NCBI GenBank assembly: GCA_037957365.1
Contig: JARHVA010001426.1
Location: 2,609,501-2,673,500 of the forward strand
Direction of reading: 5' to 3'
Origin: Torreya grandis
Taxonomy: Eukaryota > Streptophyta > Pinopsida > Cupressales > Taxaceae
DNA length: 64,000 nt
The notes under the pieces are model-generated. The model was not told the origin of the DNA and searched no databases. It was given only the letters and a program-made list of their open reading frames with translations. Below are positions 11,458 through 23,984 of this stretch, one piece after another; the stretch's first letter is position 1, and each line of letters begins with the position of its first letter. Made by a program: the position numbers and the translations under genes.

Positions 11458-12684
11458 GGTACAAAAATAATATTAATTTTTTAACGAATTTTTTTGAATT
11501 TTTATGATGTATAATGCTACTTAACATCAAAAAATGGGAAAATGTGATAATAGGTACAGATTTAAAACTCTATGGTGCTTTTCCATGTGCACAATAGATG
11601 AGGTAGATTACTTAAAAGATCAAATATAAAACATTATTATGTTTGGGAGGAATTAAATTAAAAGTTTCAATCACCAAGTTGTCAAAAACATTAAATTTGA
11701 TGTTGCAGATGACACTTGGCATTCAAGACAATTAGCAGTAAAGCATGTGAATTATTAATTTTTAGTATCCCTTCAAACTTGGCTATAAAAAGATTGTGAA
11801 CTATTATATTACATACAAATTATATACAGGAATTGAGTCTATTCTATTTTTATATAAAATGACCATCAAATTTTAGTTAACGATCAGGTCTTTTGACCTC
11901 CAATATAAATTAGTGATACACAATTATTCTGTTTAAAAGATTCAAATTAAGATAAAGTGCAAATGAATATTTGTCCTAGTGATTTTATTTCTCCACTCCA
12001 ATATTTTGGTTTATTTATCTAGTTTATAAGACCAGAATGATAATTTTCTCACTAACTTTAATTTTGAAGTCTAACTATGAGATGTGTTTATTGGTGTTTC
12101 TAATTGTAGGTGCCACAAAGTGAGCTAGAGATATGTTCATCAGTTCCCATAGACAAAACCATTTTGTGATTTTTGACTTGTGAATACCATGACCTTATTC
12201 ATGATTTTTTTGTAATGCATAGTTATTAAGATTCATGTATTTGATGCACCTATTTAAAAAAGTAGGAATACAAACAAATGATAACCAACCATTGTCATAG
12301 ACTAGGAGTAGTGACAATTAGCATTTTTCATTTTGAAACCTTAGTAGGTGCACTTCATGGATGTGATTGAATGCTTTGTATGTGCCCTTATATCCTTCCA
12401 TATTCTATTATCCATCTACGAGGATGTGATATTGTATGTTATTTAGAGTGAAAAAATATGTTTGTCTATTATTTATTTTCTTCTACTTTTATAGTTTTGG
12501 TCTTTGCTCACATAATAGACTGTAATTCATGATTTATGCTCCTTTATGGTCTATGATGCTTCAAGATCTAATATATTTTAAAAAATAAAAATATTTTTGA
12601 ATAGGTTGGGTGCATATCTAATTATAGTGGTGTTTTTAATTGGATTTGATGTAAACCAATTATGGTGCTCTATGCTCTAATAAT

Positions 12685-12935
12685 GCATTAGAATAGATGG
12701 TGTCTTTGGAAAGTATATGTCCACTTTAGTTTTGATGTAAATATTACATGCTAAGAGTCTCTCTCTTTACTCATAGAATGTAATCCATTATAGACTAAAT
12801 CATTACATGGTTATTCAGATCTTGATCAATCTGCACCCATAATTATCTTTAAAGATGAACTTAATTAATATTTTGACATTGTCAAGGGTTTGGAATTACT
12901 AGGTTTAACTATCAATTATAATTTTACCCATCTCA
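12685..12935 (+). repeat. Diverged dispersed copy of the 9.3-9.7 kb repeat end
   Basis: Contains ATTAGAATAGATGGTGTCTT and TATATGTCCACTT, which match the 5.3-9.5 kb monomer. It then gives TGTAATCCATTATAGACTAA, CATTACATGG and AAGATGAACTTA, which match 9525-9690. The matching pieces keep their order, but the sequence between is deleted. Confidence 0.7.
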
Positions 12936-13302
12936 CCAATACATATATACATACATTAGATGTCATGGTATGTGTGTGTGCATGTGTGAATATTTGTGTA
13001 AATGGATAAGGGTGAGCATGTAGTGAAGCAAAATAAATTTTTAAATCTGTATATGTCTCCAACTTTTTGATCCCCTCCTACACACATGAAAAAAATAAAC
13101 CAAGCAAAACTCTACACATTTCCTAGTTAAGTTGAAAGCATAAAGATTGATTTGTTTTTATTGAAATCTGTGTAGTCTGATGGAAGCTTAGGGTTGGCTT
13201 GGGTAACAATGAAGCCTATTGGGATGCTAAGTACGTCCAGACCTAGGGCACCCTTGAGCATGCTCTGGGATAGCTTTTTTTAGCATGTGCACATGATATG
13301 AA

Positions 13303-13321
13303 TGTGTGTGTGTGTGTGTGT
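13303..13321. repeat. (GT)n microsatellite
   Basis: About nine TG dinucleotides, followed by an AT-rich stretch. Confidence 0.9.
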
Positions 13322-13399
13322 ATATTAAAGTGAGTAATATTATATATTTTATATTAAATATATTAGAGGAAAGGTCCCAATATTTGTACATGTTCCAGA

Positions 13400-16300
13400 T
13401 TCCAATAACCAAATAGGGCTTTTGTTAACATGTGCTCCATCAATGGATCATATTGGTGTGTATAATTATTAAAGTGCACTAGAAGCTAAACATGTAGTAT
13501 CTAATACTTGTTCAACATTTATTTTATAAAATTAAAAGCAACCAATCACATATTGACACATAAGACTCAAGTATTGATACTCCTATACATAGTTATTAGT
13601 ACTCCAAAGGTTAAGTTTTGGTCATAGTTTTAAAAATGCATTTTATGAACTCTCATGATAAAATTGGTTATATCATAAAATGTATAATGTGTTAGACCTT
13701 CAAACCCTAGTTATAAGTAGTTAATAAGACATTGAAAATTTCAAAATCTAATGTGACATTATGGCACCTTAATTTGATGTTCAACGTTATGGTGCACAGC
13801 TACTAGGACCTTTCTCCTATACTAAAATATATAATATATAATTATAATTTGATTTATAAACTATATTAACATATATATTAAATAATAATAATAAAATATA
13901 TTATATAATATATAGTATTATAATATTATATTACATTATATAATATATTTTAAATAAATATTATATATTTTAATATAATATATATAAATAATATTTTAAT
14001 ATATTAAATATACCACTCACCTTCAATTTGACTTGATTAATCGATGTGCATTTGCATTCAAAAATAGGTGGGATTCCCCAACATATTTGAAATTCATATT
14101 TACTTTGCAAAATAGGGTCCATATATTTTTTACACATTTTAAAGAGGAACAAAAACTACCAAACATGTCTAACCAGATATATTCTTATTCCTACAAATTC
14201 TTAGTTTTTTCCAAACATACACTGTAGAGCATTGACAGATCAGAAAGGAGCATGTTGTAGAGTATTTAAAGAGTTGACCATATTTGTTACTATCATTTCT
14301 ACAGATCCTTATTTTTAGGTATTTAATCTTAATAGAGTTCAATATATATTTTTTACTTTATCTAAAATGTGTAGAAATCTTTATTTTTAGATATTTAATC
14401 TTAATAGTGTTCAAAATAATTTTTTAATCTATCTAACATGTGTGATTTATTTCTATTTACTTGGCCCTTTTATTAATTGTTTAACACCTTAATATGTTAT
14501 GAAATCACTAAGATATGGATAGTATACCTAGATTATTGTAATATTTTTTTCCCTACTAAAGTGCACCTAGTTGTGATGTCAGTGAGCATTCTACTGAAAG
14601 AGCACACACATGTATATTATTTGGGCAAATGGGGTTTTTAAAATTGTAAAAATAAAATTTTATAAAATAGTACAACAAATATTATTCTAAATGCTCTGCT
14701 TGTATATACTTTAATCAATTTTTGATAAAAAAATAGTACAATTTTTAAGAATGTGTGTTGAGCTTATGGAGACCCTGGGTTGGCATAGGTAGCATTGATC
14801 CCTAATTTAAAGCCCATTTCAAAAATAAAATAGGTCAAAGGAGTCAAGTGGGCGTATAAGACAAAAATGGGTAGACTCCACTAGTTGTAATTGAATATGG
14901 GTAGACTCCTTGTTTGGTTTAAATTCTATGGAAAATTGTCATACAATAATTACTTTTCACCTTTTTTAATCTTCTTCATCATTTGGTGAAAACTAAATAA
15001 TTGCATAGATTTAGCCAATAAACCATGCAGTTCAAATGTCCTTCCTTATAAATGAATGTGCATGAATAGTTACTCAAAATTCATCTCAATTGTGCATAAA
15101 GTGATGATCCATTGTAATCAAAAAAAATATTAGTCTCATCCATGATAATAGAAAACATAAGATAATATAATAGGTAGTCTCCCATAGCTTTATACCATGG
15201 CATTTACTAGAATAATTGACTATACTCTAACCTGTAATTAGGATTTAAAATTCTGGAGTTGGGTAAATGAAAAAGTCCAATTGAGTATCCAACTTACTGT
15301 TGATGAATTTGTGTGTACTCCTAGAGTAAATAAATATAGTTTACTTATATTTATTGAGTAAACTAACCACCTTAATATTTGGACAAGTAGTAATACCTAA
15401 AAGTGCATGATAAGAAATAGTAGGTTGAGAATATTCATATTCATCCTTAGGTCCTTCCAGACTATTGATGTGTGTTTGTGTCAAGAATGTAATGTAAATA
15501 ATAGAATAAAATTTCTCATATTATAGGGACAATATGAATATGTTAGTGATATATTGGGGCTTTACTCAATTTTTCTAAAGAGAATATGTGGTTACAACTT
15601 ACCACATTCTAGTATGCAAACTGAGCCTGGTGTAGGGATAAAAGGAATATGGTAGTGACACAATCTAATAGAATGTGTTATGATGTAAATTGCTTTTTAT
15701 TTTCCAATATAATCCCAAACTCTTAAACAAACAAATGGATTATACACAACTAGCATTAATCTAAAGTGATTCATGTTAAAAAAAATCAAAATGAGGGAGT
15801 AAGGTAGGCCAGAAATTTTTTTCCCTTAAAATAAAAAAGACCAACAAATCTCATTTGATTTATATTATCAATCTAAATAGTACCCAGATAACATCAAAGA
15901 CCAAGATAACACTACAAACAAACTCTCAAATTCTTTGACTCCTTGTATTAATTCTGGTAACAACTATATTCTGGTTACAAATGAGGGAGAAATTATTAGA
16001 GGTTTGTCAATGATGTCTCCAAGGTGACCAAGGATGTGTTGATACCTCTAAGTATACCACATGGTTTCTTAGTGTTCAAATAACACTTCTCATTTTAGAA
16101 TTCTAGGAATTCAGAGCATGACTAGCAAGTTGTGGCAACTTAATGTCACCTATGGTGAAATAGTGGTAGAGATATGCATTGGTGTTCTACAAATTTATAA
16201 TAAGTGATGGTTGGGAGCCATCATGGTCCATTATTTGTGAATTTAAAAGCATATGTGTTAATAATTAGTGAATTATGACCCAAGCTTAAGCTAAAAATTA

Positions 16301-17100
16301 ATCTAAGTGGATATTTATAATGAAGTTTAAACTACAATGATCTGGTGTAAAAAAAAGAGCAAAGAGAAGGGTAAGGTAGAAAAGAAAGTAAGTGAATATC
16401 AATTTTAGTCCTAAATATAATGAAAAAGCATCAATTGTAATTGATTATGCATTCAAACCAATATATAATTCAAAATATCCTAAGCTTAGATTTCACTATA
16501 TACTAGGCAAACTTCAAAGGATAATGTAAAGAATCACAAGTAAGAAGTAGGTCTAATTTTAAATATTTACTACTATAGTCAAATGAAATTAGCACATATA
16601 AGTATACATCAAAATGAAATGAATCAAAACCTAATATCTTCCAACTAATCTATCATATGCACAAATTAGAAACCTTGTGATTAGAAAATGCAACCTAGAA
16701 TTCAAAGAAACCATTGAAACCCAAGATATAAAATGAGCAATTGAGAGAAAAGCTATTTAAAAATTGACTTATCAAATGTGGAAAATATTTGTAGAATTCA
16801 TTGATTATATTAATCAAAGTGTAAAAAATTTGCTCAAAATTCTTTCTCTTTTACAAATGGTAATACATGCCTTTATATAAAGTTTAGCCAATATATCGAT
16901 CAATTACAATGTACATGTATATAAAATATGAGGACAATTGTCTTTACAAGTTATAGAATTCACTTATTCTTCAAATTTAGATTGACCTAGGGGAAATATG
17001 CTAATAGACTAGAATCTGCCCTACAAAATAATATTCCTATTCTAGATATTACAATGCTCTTTACAAAAAGGAATATTAGCCACTAGGTGGGCCCATTGAT
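13400..17100. other. Non-coding spacer without recognisable genes
   Basis: Several short frames occur (for example around 13970-14230, opposed on both strands), but none has protein-like composition. Very AT-rich blocks lie at 13820-14010. A 72-bp duplication is listed separately. The right part may be the 3' end of the minus-strand element whose gag-like reading begins at 20289, but no LTR was identified. Confidence 0.4.
14301..14450 (+). repeat. 72-bp tandem duplication
   Basis: TTATTTTTAGGTATTTAATC near 14309 recurs, with one mismatch, near 14381, followed in both copies by TTAATAG and GTTCAA. Confidence 0.8.
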
Positions 17101-17129
17101 GAAGAATCCTCTTGTTGATTTTATAGTAG

Positions 17130-20100
17130 TTCCATTACCTTCTGGTGCTAGACCTTGATGAGCTTTATGTCCACAGCTAGCTTCATTAGGTAAACATCTT
17201 CCTGATCTACCAAGTCATCTAAGTCTCAATCTCTCTGGCTATGACCTCTTTTATACTCCTTACCTCTACTATTTTCTCTTCTACTGTGAATATCATGTCT
17301 AAAATTATTCTGTTGTCTCTTCTAAACTAGCCCTAGATTTTTCTCCTAACTGATTTCATGACCAAAGTGACCCTGTGCTTAAATTTAGCATCATTAATTA
17401 TTCCAATTACATTGGTCTTGGTAGGAAAACATTATTCCTAGGAGCTACTTAATTCTAAGGATCAATTCTTTATCATCTACCAAAATCCTATTTAAATTCT
17501 TTGTCTAAGTACCTAAACCTTAGATCTTGTCTACTATTATTCCTAGTATACTATTCAAATGTGCTAGGTTGATAGTTTTGAACTTAGGAATTTTATTCTT
17601 AATTGTAATGTCAATGAGATCCCTAACTTGGGTCTCTACCTTTTTACACTCAATTATTAGTTCCTTGGCTGCTTCACCTTGATGGCTTAGGGCATCCCAC
17701 TTTATCTTTATTAAATTAAAATAATTGAATATATCAAAGAATGAGTCCTCAAACATGTCCATTATGGAGTCAAGGATTAATAAAATGGCTTGGGTTTCTA
17801 TATTTTCATTTTGTCTTTCTAAGTTTATAATCCTCTATTTCATACCTTAGACCCTGGCCTTTAATTGAGATTATTGAGCCTTAATCAAGCTCTCAATGTA
17901 TTCCTCATGTATGATAGCTTCTCTAATCTACTATCCTCCCACATGGGTTAATCCTACAAAGGGATCCACCTTTTGGAAGGTGAATTCCTTAGTTCCCACC
18001 ATAGCTATCTTGGTGGTGACTTTCTCTAATCCAGCTGTCTCTAGATTAAAATACATGGTGGTGGATGATCCTATGAATTTAAGAGGCTCTTGGACCTCTA
18101 CACCTATGCTTCTTGATGCTCTTGGAGCATCCATCTTCTTGCTTTCTAGTCCTTGAGTGACCACAATACTCCTTTCTTCCTATTCTTTTACCACAACCCT
18201 AATCCATGGGTTGATGTCATTATGTAATTCAATATCAAAAAATATTGTCATGGCCCATGAGTGGGAGAGAGAAGGAATCTTTTATAATTTCCCATAAATA
18301 AACTAGTCAGGAATGTCTAGCCCATGAATGGGGAATTCATCACTGAACAAATTTATCTCACTTTTAGGGTGAGAGATGGTCAATCTTGGTTTCTTATTGG
18401 TTAATAAGAACCAATGCTAGCTTTTCTTTCCTCTTCTCTTAGGATGCCATAAGGACCATACCTAGAGCAAACTCTTTTCCTTTATCTTCCTTAGGCTCCT
18501 CTTCTTAGACTTGGGCCTATTCAAGATGTTCCTCTTCCCTATCAATGTCATATGTCTCTACAAGTTGCTTGAGAGTACCCTCAAGTGTCACTTCTATATT
18601 TAAGGTAACCATATCTATGTACTCAACTAGGGAAGGTGTCCTTTGGGGTAGTGTTAAATATGAGGGCCCCTCTCTAGGCCTATCCTCTAGTTTCCTCTCT
18701 CTCAATTTCTATTTACCACGGCCTTGGTCACCTTGTTCTTGTACAACCTTATGCTAAGGTTGTGACTACTCTTCTTGGGATATCCTAGATGGTCTAGGAA
18801 ACAAATGATATTAGAGAGGGTGTATCTACCATGCCTCTCATAATGGCTTGTCATCTTTAGTCAAACTATGCTCAAGTTTGATGTTGTGTCTTTTGATTCT
18901 AGCCAACACCTCTTCATAGTTCTTGGCCTTAATGTAAATAGTGTCATGAACATATATTTGATGCATATACTTAGGTTTTTGGAGCTTCTTCTCCTTCAAA
19001 TGATTAGTCACTATGTTTTGAGGATCCCACATCTTGAGTTCATCAAGCTAAAACCCAAATGAATCCCTATGCTTGGCCATGTTATCAACATGTTTCCAAT
19101 CCTGAAGTGTAGTCCTTCTAATAATTAGAGGGAAGGGGTGGAGAAGAACCTTCCTCTTTTATTTGAAAATTACATCAATGTCATGGATATGCTGAGAGGT
19201 AATTTCTTTCTCAATAAGCTTGCAAGGAACATATATTGGCAATTTGTAAGGCTAAGACATAATCCCCTAAATCTTGATGATCATGTATTCAGGGTACTAC
19301 TAGATGTCACCCATCATTTCCATGTACTTCTTAATTAGTGGATGGAGCCTAGGCATGGGAGCACCTATGATGGCTTCTACTATGGTAGGGTAGACACAGT
19401 CATAAATAAATTGTATATGGTACCTATATTTAAAGATATGCAATTTGAAATAATGGTGGGAGATGGTAATTTTTCCCTCAGGAGATGAATTCCTAATCCT
19501 TGGGAAGTTGATAGAGGCAAGTAGGGCATCCAATAGGTATGACATCATATCAAATTACTTATATGTCTTCCTTTTGATGGTAGTGAATTGTTTGGTCAAG
19601 AAAACACTTATCAAATATCCAATTAGAGGGGCGAGCTTTTCTTCCACCTTGAAATGCACAAAGGGAACCCATATTTTATTCATATAGGTGGTTTAAAGGT
19701 CTCTAAAGGCTCAGTTCAATAGGGTCATTATTACCTTAATGCTCTCTCTAAATTAGACTATTGAGATATTTACCTCAAAGTCTCTTTAGATATAAGGTCT
19801 TTGGTGCAACTAAGATCTAAAGATAGCATCTACGTCATGTTTGGACGTCCACTCTTTGATTTTGGACAAATATACATGGAGAATTAGGAGCCTATAATAT
19901 TTCTTAAAATATATTGGAGAAATATATTCTACCTTCTTAGAATTATTTCCCCATATGATCCATTCATTATCGATTCTATATTCAACAAAGATAGGGGCAA
20001 GGATATTTATGCAATGCAGTACCTCTAGTTTTGCTACAATATAGTGGAGGCTGACCATTTAAATATTGACTAGGTCATAGTACCTTTGGATCAATATGGA

Positions 20101-20289
20101 AATTCTCTACTCCTCTTTTATGATGGGCTTTAACTCCTCCACCATGAAGAAGAGTTTGGACTAGTTCCTAATGCCTAGGGAATTAAGGGCCACAACGTCT
20201 AATTCAGTGTCCTTAAAGATTCAACCCTCATTATTTGTTGACAAGTAAAGTTTGGTATCCTCTTTTAGCTATTGCCTACAAGTTTCCAT
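17130..20289 (-). pseudogene. Gag-like pseudogene 1 (large unrecognised protein)
   Basis: Reading the minus strand from an ATG at 20289 gives a long protein reading broken by scattered stops and a few frameshifts. It opens METCRQ and then gives KEDTKLYLSTNNEG, VALNSLGIRN and FFMVEELKPIIKEE. Cleaner blocks are 20058-19810 (HYIVAKLEVLHCINILAPIF), 19548-19300, 19032-18838 (KPKYMHQIYVHDTIYIKAKN), 18705-18517 (acidic, LKQLVETYDIDREEEHLE), 18164-17931 and 17762-17520. The last is coil-like (GEAAKELIIECKKVETQVRD). The layout of folded N-terminal half and charged, coiled C-terminal half is shared with the pseudogenes at 34600-36360 plus 23985-26838 and at 40560-43860. No protease or RT follows. Gag identity is inferred from context, since no named Gag domain was recognised. 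Confidence 0.45.
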
Positions 20290-21100
20290 AGTTTTTGTTT
20301 CTACAAATTGTTCACACTAGTTTGAAAATTGGTCTCTATGAAAGCTCTTTTGTGCTAGAAAACACAATCAAGCTCTCTTTGGATCAAATTATGACCAAAT
20401 GAATTTAATCGGGTTGCTTTTATGTAGGATTTAAGGTTCTAGATCTTTAATGGTAGGATATATTTAGGCTCTAGCTTATATGTGCCTTGGATTTGATTTG
20501 GACCTTTGCCTTTATACTTTTATGTTTTTGAGCCCATAAGATCTTGTATTTTATCCTTTTTTGGTTTGGACCTTTCACAACATATTTCATAAATGGCTTT
20601 GAGCACTAACCATCGATATTAAAAATACCTTCTTTTATTTCACACCATCATCTCAAAATCTAGGATTAGCATAAGTCATTGATTGTAATTTGGGTCTTTA
20701 CCTATGATTGGATCTTTTTATTCCAAGCCTTGTGGTTGTGACACTTGGCATTTTTACGTGCCTCCCCATGCTTAGTATCTTGTGTCAGTCACCTATTGAA
20801 TGAGTATTAGCCATGCAGTGATCTCATGGGCCTTTGAAAACTCATGGGCACCTTCACATCATTAGATCATATTTTAATGATAAATCACAAAGCATCAGAT
20901 AATCTATTAGTTTTGCTTAAAATGGGATTTCACCATGTGTCAAGCCTATGGGATCTTGGGGCTTCATTAAAAAGTCTTCAGGGCCCTCACACTGTTAGAT
21001 CATCCTTTGATAATGAAGCACGTGCTATTGATCTGTAGAGATACTCAAACTTTAAGTTAGTATGTTGTTTAAGGTGGGACTTAGGCTTAAACTATGTAGG

Positions 21101-21143
21101 CTAAGGTTCATTTTGTGTTTATTAAAAATAAAATGAACCTTAG
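21101..21143. repeat. Perfect 14-bp inverted repeat (hairpin)
   Basis: CTAAGGTTCATTTT (21101-21114) and AAAATGAACCTTAG (21130-21143) are exact reverse complements separated by a 15-bp AT-rich loop. It is not followed by a T run that would suggest a terminator, and the function is unknown. Confidence 0.9.
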
Positions 21144-21659
21144 GCTAAGGGGTGTATGCATAAGTTTTTTGAATTTATACAAAGGAGTCAAGGTTAAATA
21201 TTTTAGGCCAAAGTTTTTGTCATGTTTAATAAACACAATGTATACTTTGGGATAAAATACTTATGTCAAGCCTTATAAATCATGCTCAAAATGGGTTCAA
21301 AATGGAATGATGGTCTAGCTTTAGATAATAGTTTTATTGAATTAACAAACACATTAAAACCTTGGGTTAGAAGCATTTGGCCTACATTTTTCATTATAAA
21401 GACTTTATAAAATAGGACTTAGGATAAATCTATAGTTTAATGTTCATTATGCAAAAATTCAATGGGGACCTTAAAGTATAAACTTAGACTAGGCTCATTT
21501 CCTGCATATATTCAGACCATAAGACCATCTCCATATTTGCATATTGAAGATTTCCAATGTTTAAGCATCCTTTGAGCTCTTCCCTTAGCTTTAAAGCAAT
21601 TTATAGACCTTTAAGTAATATTTTGGGGTGCATTTTAACCTTAAGTAGGATAATTCATT

Positions 21660-21970
21660 AACTTAAATTTGACGGTTTCAAAAATATAAAAAAATGTCCT
21701 CACAAATGTTGAATGATGCTTGTATGGACATCAATTTTAAGCTAGTGAAACTTTTATTTTAATGGGCTTAAATTTGATGGTCATGCAGATGTTAAATACA
21801 TCCTTACAGGTTTTAAATTATGGTCATGCGAACATCAATTTTTTGCTCATTAAATTTTTATTTTAATGGGCTTAAATTTGATGATCACACCGGTGTCAAG
21901 CATGTCCTTACAGATGTCAAATGATGGTCACACAAACCTCAATTTTAAGCTCATTAAATATTCATGACTA
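21660..21970 (+). repeat. About 104-bp tandem repeat, three copies
   Basis: CTTAAATTTGATGGTCATGC-like starts occur near 21662, 21768 and 21870. Each is followed by a TCCTTACAGATGTCAAAT-like phrase and by CATCAATTTTAAGCTCATTA. Copies are clearly diverged. Confidence 0.8.
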
Positions 21971-22362
21971 AATATGAGGGTACCACTTGGCACTTCTATG
22001 GGGCTTATGATGGTCTTGTATTTAATTCACTCCCTTAGATTAAAGTTCATGATGGAACGAGGGCTGTAGGATCATGATCTAAGAGATTTATCATGATTCA
22101 TTATTTATATCAAGTGGGCCCCTTTGATTTTATTCCTCAAATGTGAGGGTGCCACTTGTTAATTATTTGGGACTTTCTTAGTCCTTTGATTTTTCAACTA
22201 TACCTTGCTCTATCTGATTGGGTCTTCAAGATGAAGTGAGAACCGTTGGATAAAAGCTAAGGATGCATCTTTGTCAGGGCTTTCATGCCATTAGATCATC
22301 CTCCAGAAATGAATCATGAACCATTGGATCCTTCAAGATGCACATTTTTAAGATATTTTAAT

Positions 22363-23523
22363 GGATCTCTTAGGAGATACCTTGAAATAAAATTCTAAAT
22401 TGTGTGCATGTTCAAGGTATTTCCAAAGAGATATCTCAAAAAAAAATTCGAATAGTGTGCATCAAGGTTCTTACCAAATAAAAAGTTGTCATGGTTATAT
22501 CAAATCCTTTGCAAGGACATTTTCAATCAACATGGAATGTATTCCAAGGCCCTTTAAGGTATCTCCTAGGATAGATACCTTGAAATAAAATTATAATCAT
22601 GTGCATGTTCAAGGTATCTTCTAAGAGATACCTCCAAAGAAAATTCCAATCATTTGCATCACAATTCTTGTCAAATAAAAATGTGTCATGGTTATATCAA
22701 ATCCCTTTTAATAACATTTTAACTCAACATGGAAGGTATTCCAAGGCCCTTTGAGGTATCTCCTAGGAGATACCTTGAAATAACCTTCCAATTGTGTGCA
22801 TGTTCAAAGTATTTCCTAAGAGATATTTAGAAAGACAATTCCAATAGTGTGAGTCAAGGTTCTTACCAAATAAAAAGTTGTAATGGTTATATAAAATCCT
22901 TTTAAATGACATTTGTAATCAACATGGAATGTATTCCAAGGTCTATTGAGGTATCTCTTATAAAATTACAATCATGTGCATGTTCAAGGTATCTCTTAAG
23001 AGATACTCATGTGCATCAGGGTTCTTATCAAATAAAAAGGTGCCATGGTTATATCAAAGCCTTTTAAAAAACATTTTTAATAAACATATGAGGTATTCCA
23101 AGGCACTTTAAGGTATCTCCTAGGAGATACATTGAAATAAAATTCTAAATTATGTGCATGTTCAAGGTATCACCTAAGGGATATCTTGAAATAAAATTCC
23201 AATAGTGTGCATCAGGGTTCTTGCCAACTAAAAAGTTGTCATGTTTATATAAAATCCTTTGTAAGGACATTTTCAATAAACATGGAATATATTACAATAT
23301 ATTTCAAGGTATCTCCTATGAGATATACCTTAAAAGAAAATTCAATTGTGTGCATGTTCAAGGTATCTCCCAAGAGATAGCTCAAAAGAAAATTCCAATC
23401 ATGTGCATCAGGGTTCTTGCCAAATAAAAAGGTGTCATGGTTATATTAAATACCTTGCAAGGAAATTCACAATTAACATGGAAGGTATTCTAAGGACCTT
23501 TGAGGTATCTCCTAGGAGATACC
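22363..23523 (-). repeat. Palindrome array B (about 195-bp monomer, six units)
   Basis: Palindromes of the GGTATCTCCTAGGAGATACC type start near 22363, 22559, 22755 (perfect), 22950 (truncated), 23112, 23308 and 23504 (perfect). A second, more variable palindrome lies about 54 bp after most of them (22418, 22613, 22807, 22988, 23167, 23361). Monomer spacing is 195-196 bp except for one short unit of 162 bp. Spacer landmarks are AATTCCAATCATGTGCAT, CAGGGTTCTTGCCAAATAAA and TTCAACATGGAAGGTATTCC-like phrases. The reverse complement of the short spacer matches the short spacer of array A, so this array is in minus orientation, upstream of gag-like pseudogene 1. Confidence 0.93.
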
Positions 23524-23984
23524 TTTGAAAGAACCTAAGCATGTCCATTAAAACTATTGTAGAAACACAAGCAACAATTCATAGCAACATTGCAAGAGGT
23601 AAAACCATGATCATATGAAAACATGTCCATTAATATAAATGAGAGTTTAGAATAATGTAAAAATAAAATATGTATGGATATGCTTGTGATCATGTGATGA
23701 TGGAAACATTGATTGTCCAGCTCGATGGGATATTTTCTAGTTATCTACATGGAGGAAGATATCGTAAGGATTTAAAAAAACCCTATGTCCTCTTGCATAA
23801 TAGACAAAAACATCCCTTTCATATCCTCATGATTACACAAAAACTAACTAAAAGGGACGTGCCACTAATGGTCCAAGTACAAGTTTTTCCTAGTGGGAAA
23901 TGAGAATAAAAAAGAAGGGAGGTAAGGGAAGAAAGAAGTGGTACTAGCTCAAAAAAACTAAAATATCTAATTATTCTTTGGAGT
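23524..23984. other. Unassigned spacer with a purine-rich tract
   Basis: A 77-codon frame (23670-23903, +) opens on TTG or ATG-like codons but has no recognisable features. A roughly 45-bp run of almost only A and G lies at about 23896-23942. It sits at the 3' side of gag-like pseudogene 2 but on the wrong strand for a minus-strand element's polypurine tract, so I assign no role. Confidence 0.35.

Larger units (their letters stand above)
10741..13300. other. Non-coding AT-rich spacer
   Basis: No credible coding frame on either strand. It contains a TA microsatellite and the dispersed repeat copy at about 12685-12935, and otherwise nothing I can assign. Confidence 0.5.
20300..22350 (-). other. 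Probable leader region of the element carrying gag-like pseudogene 1
   Basis: No coding frame is credible. The block lies between the palindrome array and the ATG at 20289, so it would be the leader of a minus-strand element. It holds three diverged copies of a phrase of the type GTTAGATCATCCTTTGATAA (near 20866, 20995 and 22281), a 104-bp tandem repeat and a hairpin, the last two listed separately. Confidence 0.35.

Noticed and set aside
22363..23523. CRISPR-like reading of the regularly spaced palindromes
   Set aside because: Spacers are themselves repeated and the sequence is plant-type eukaryotic DNA; it is a tandem repeat.
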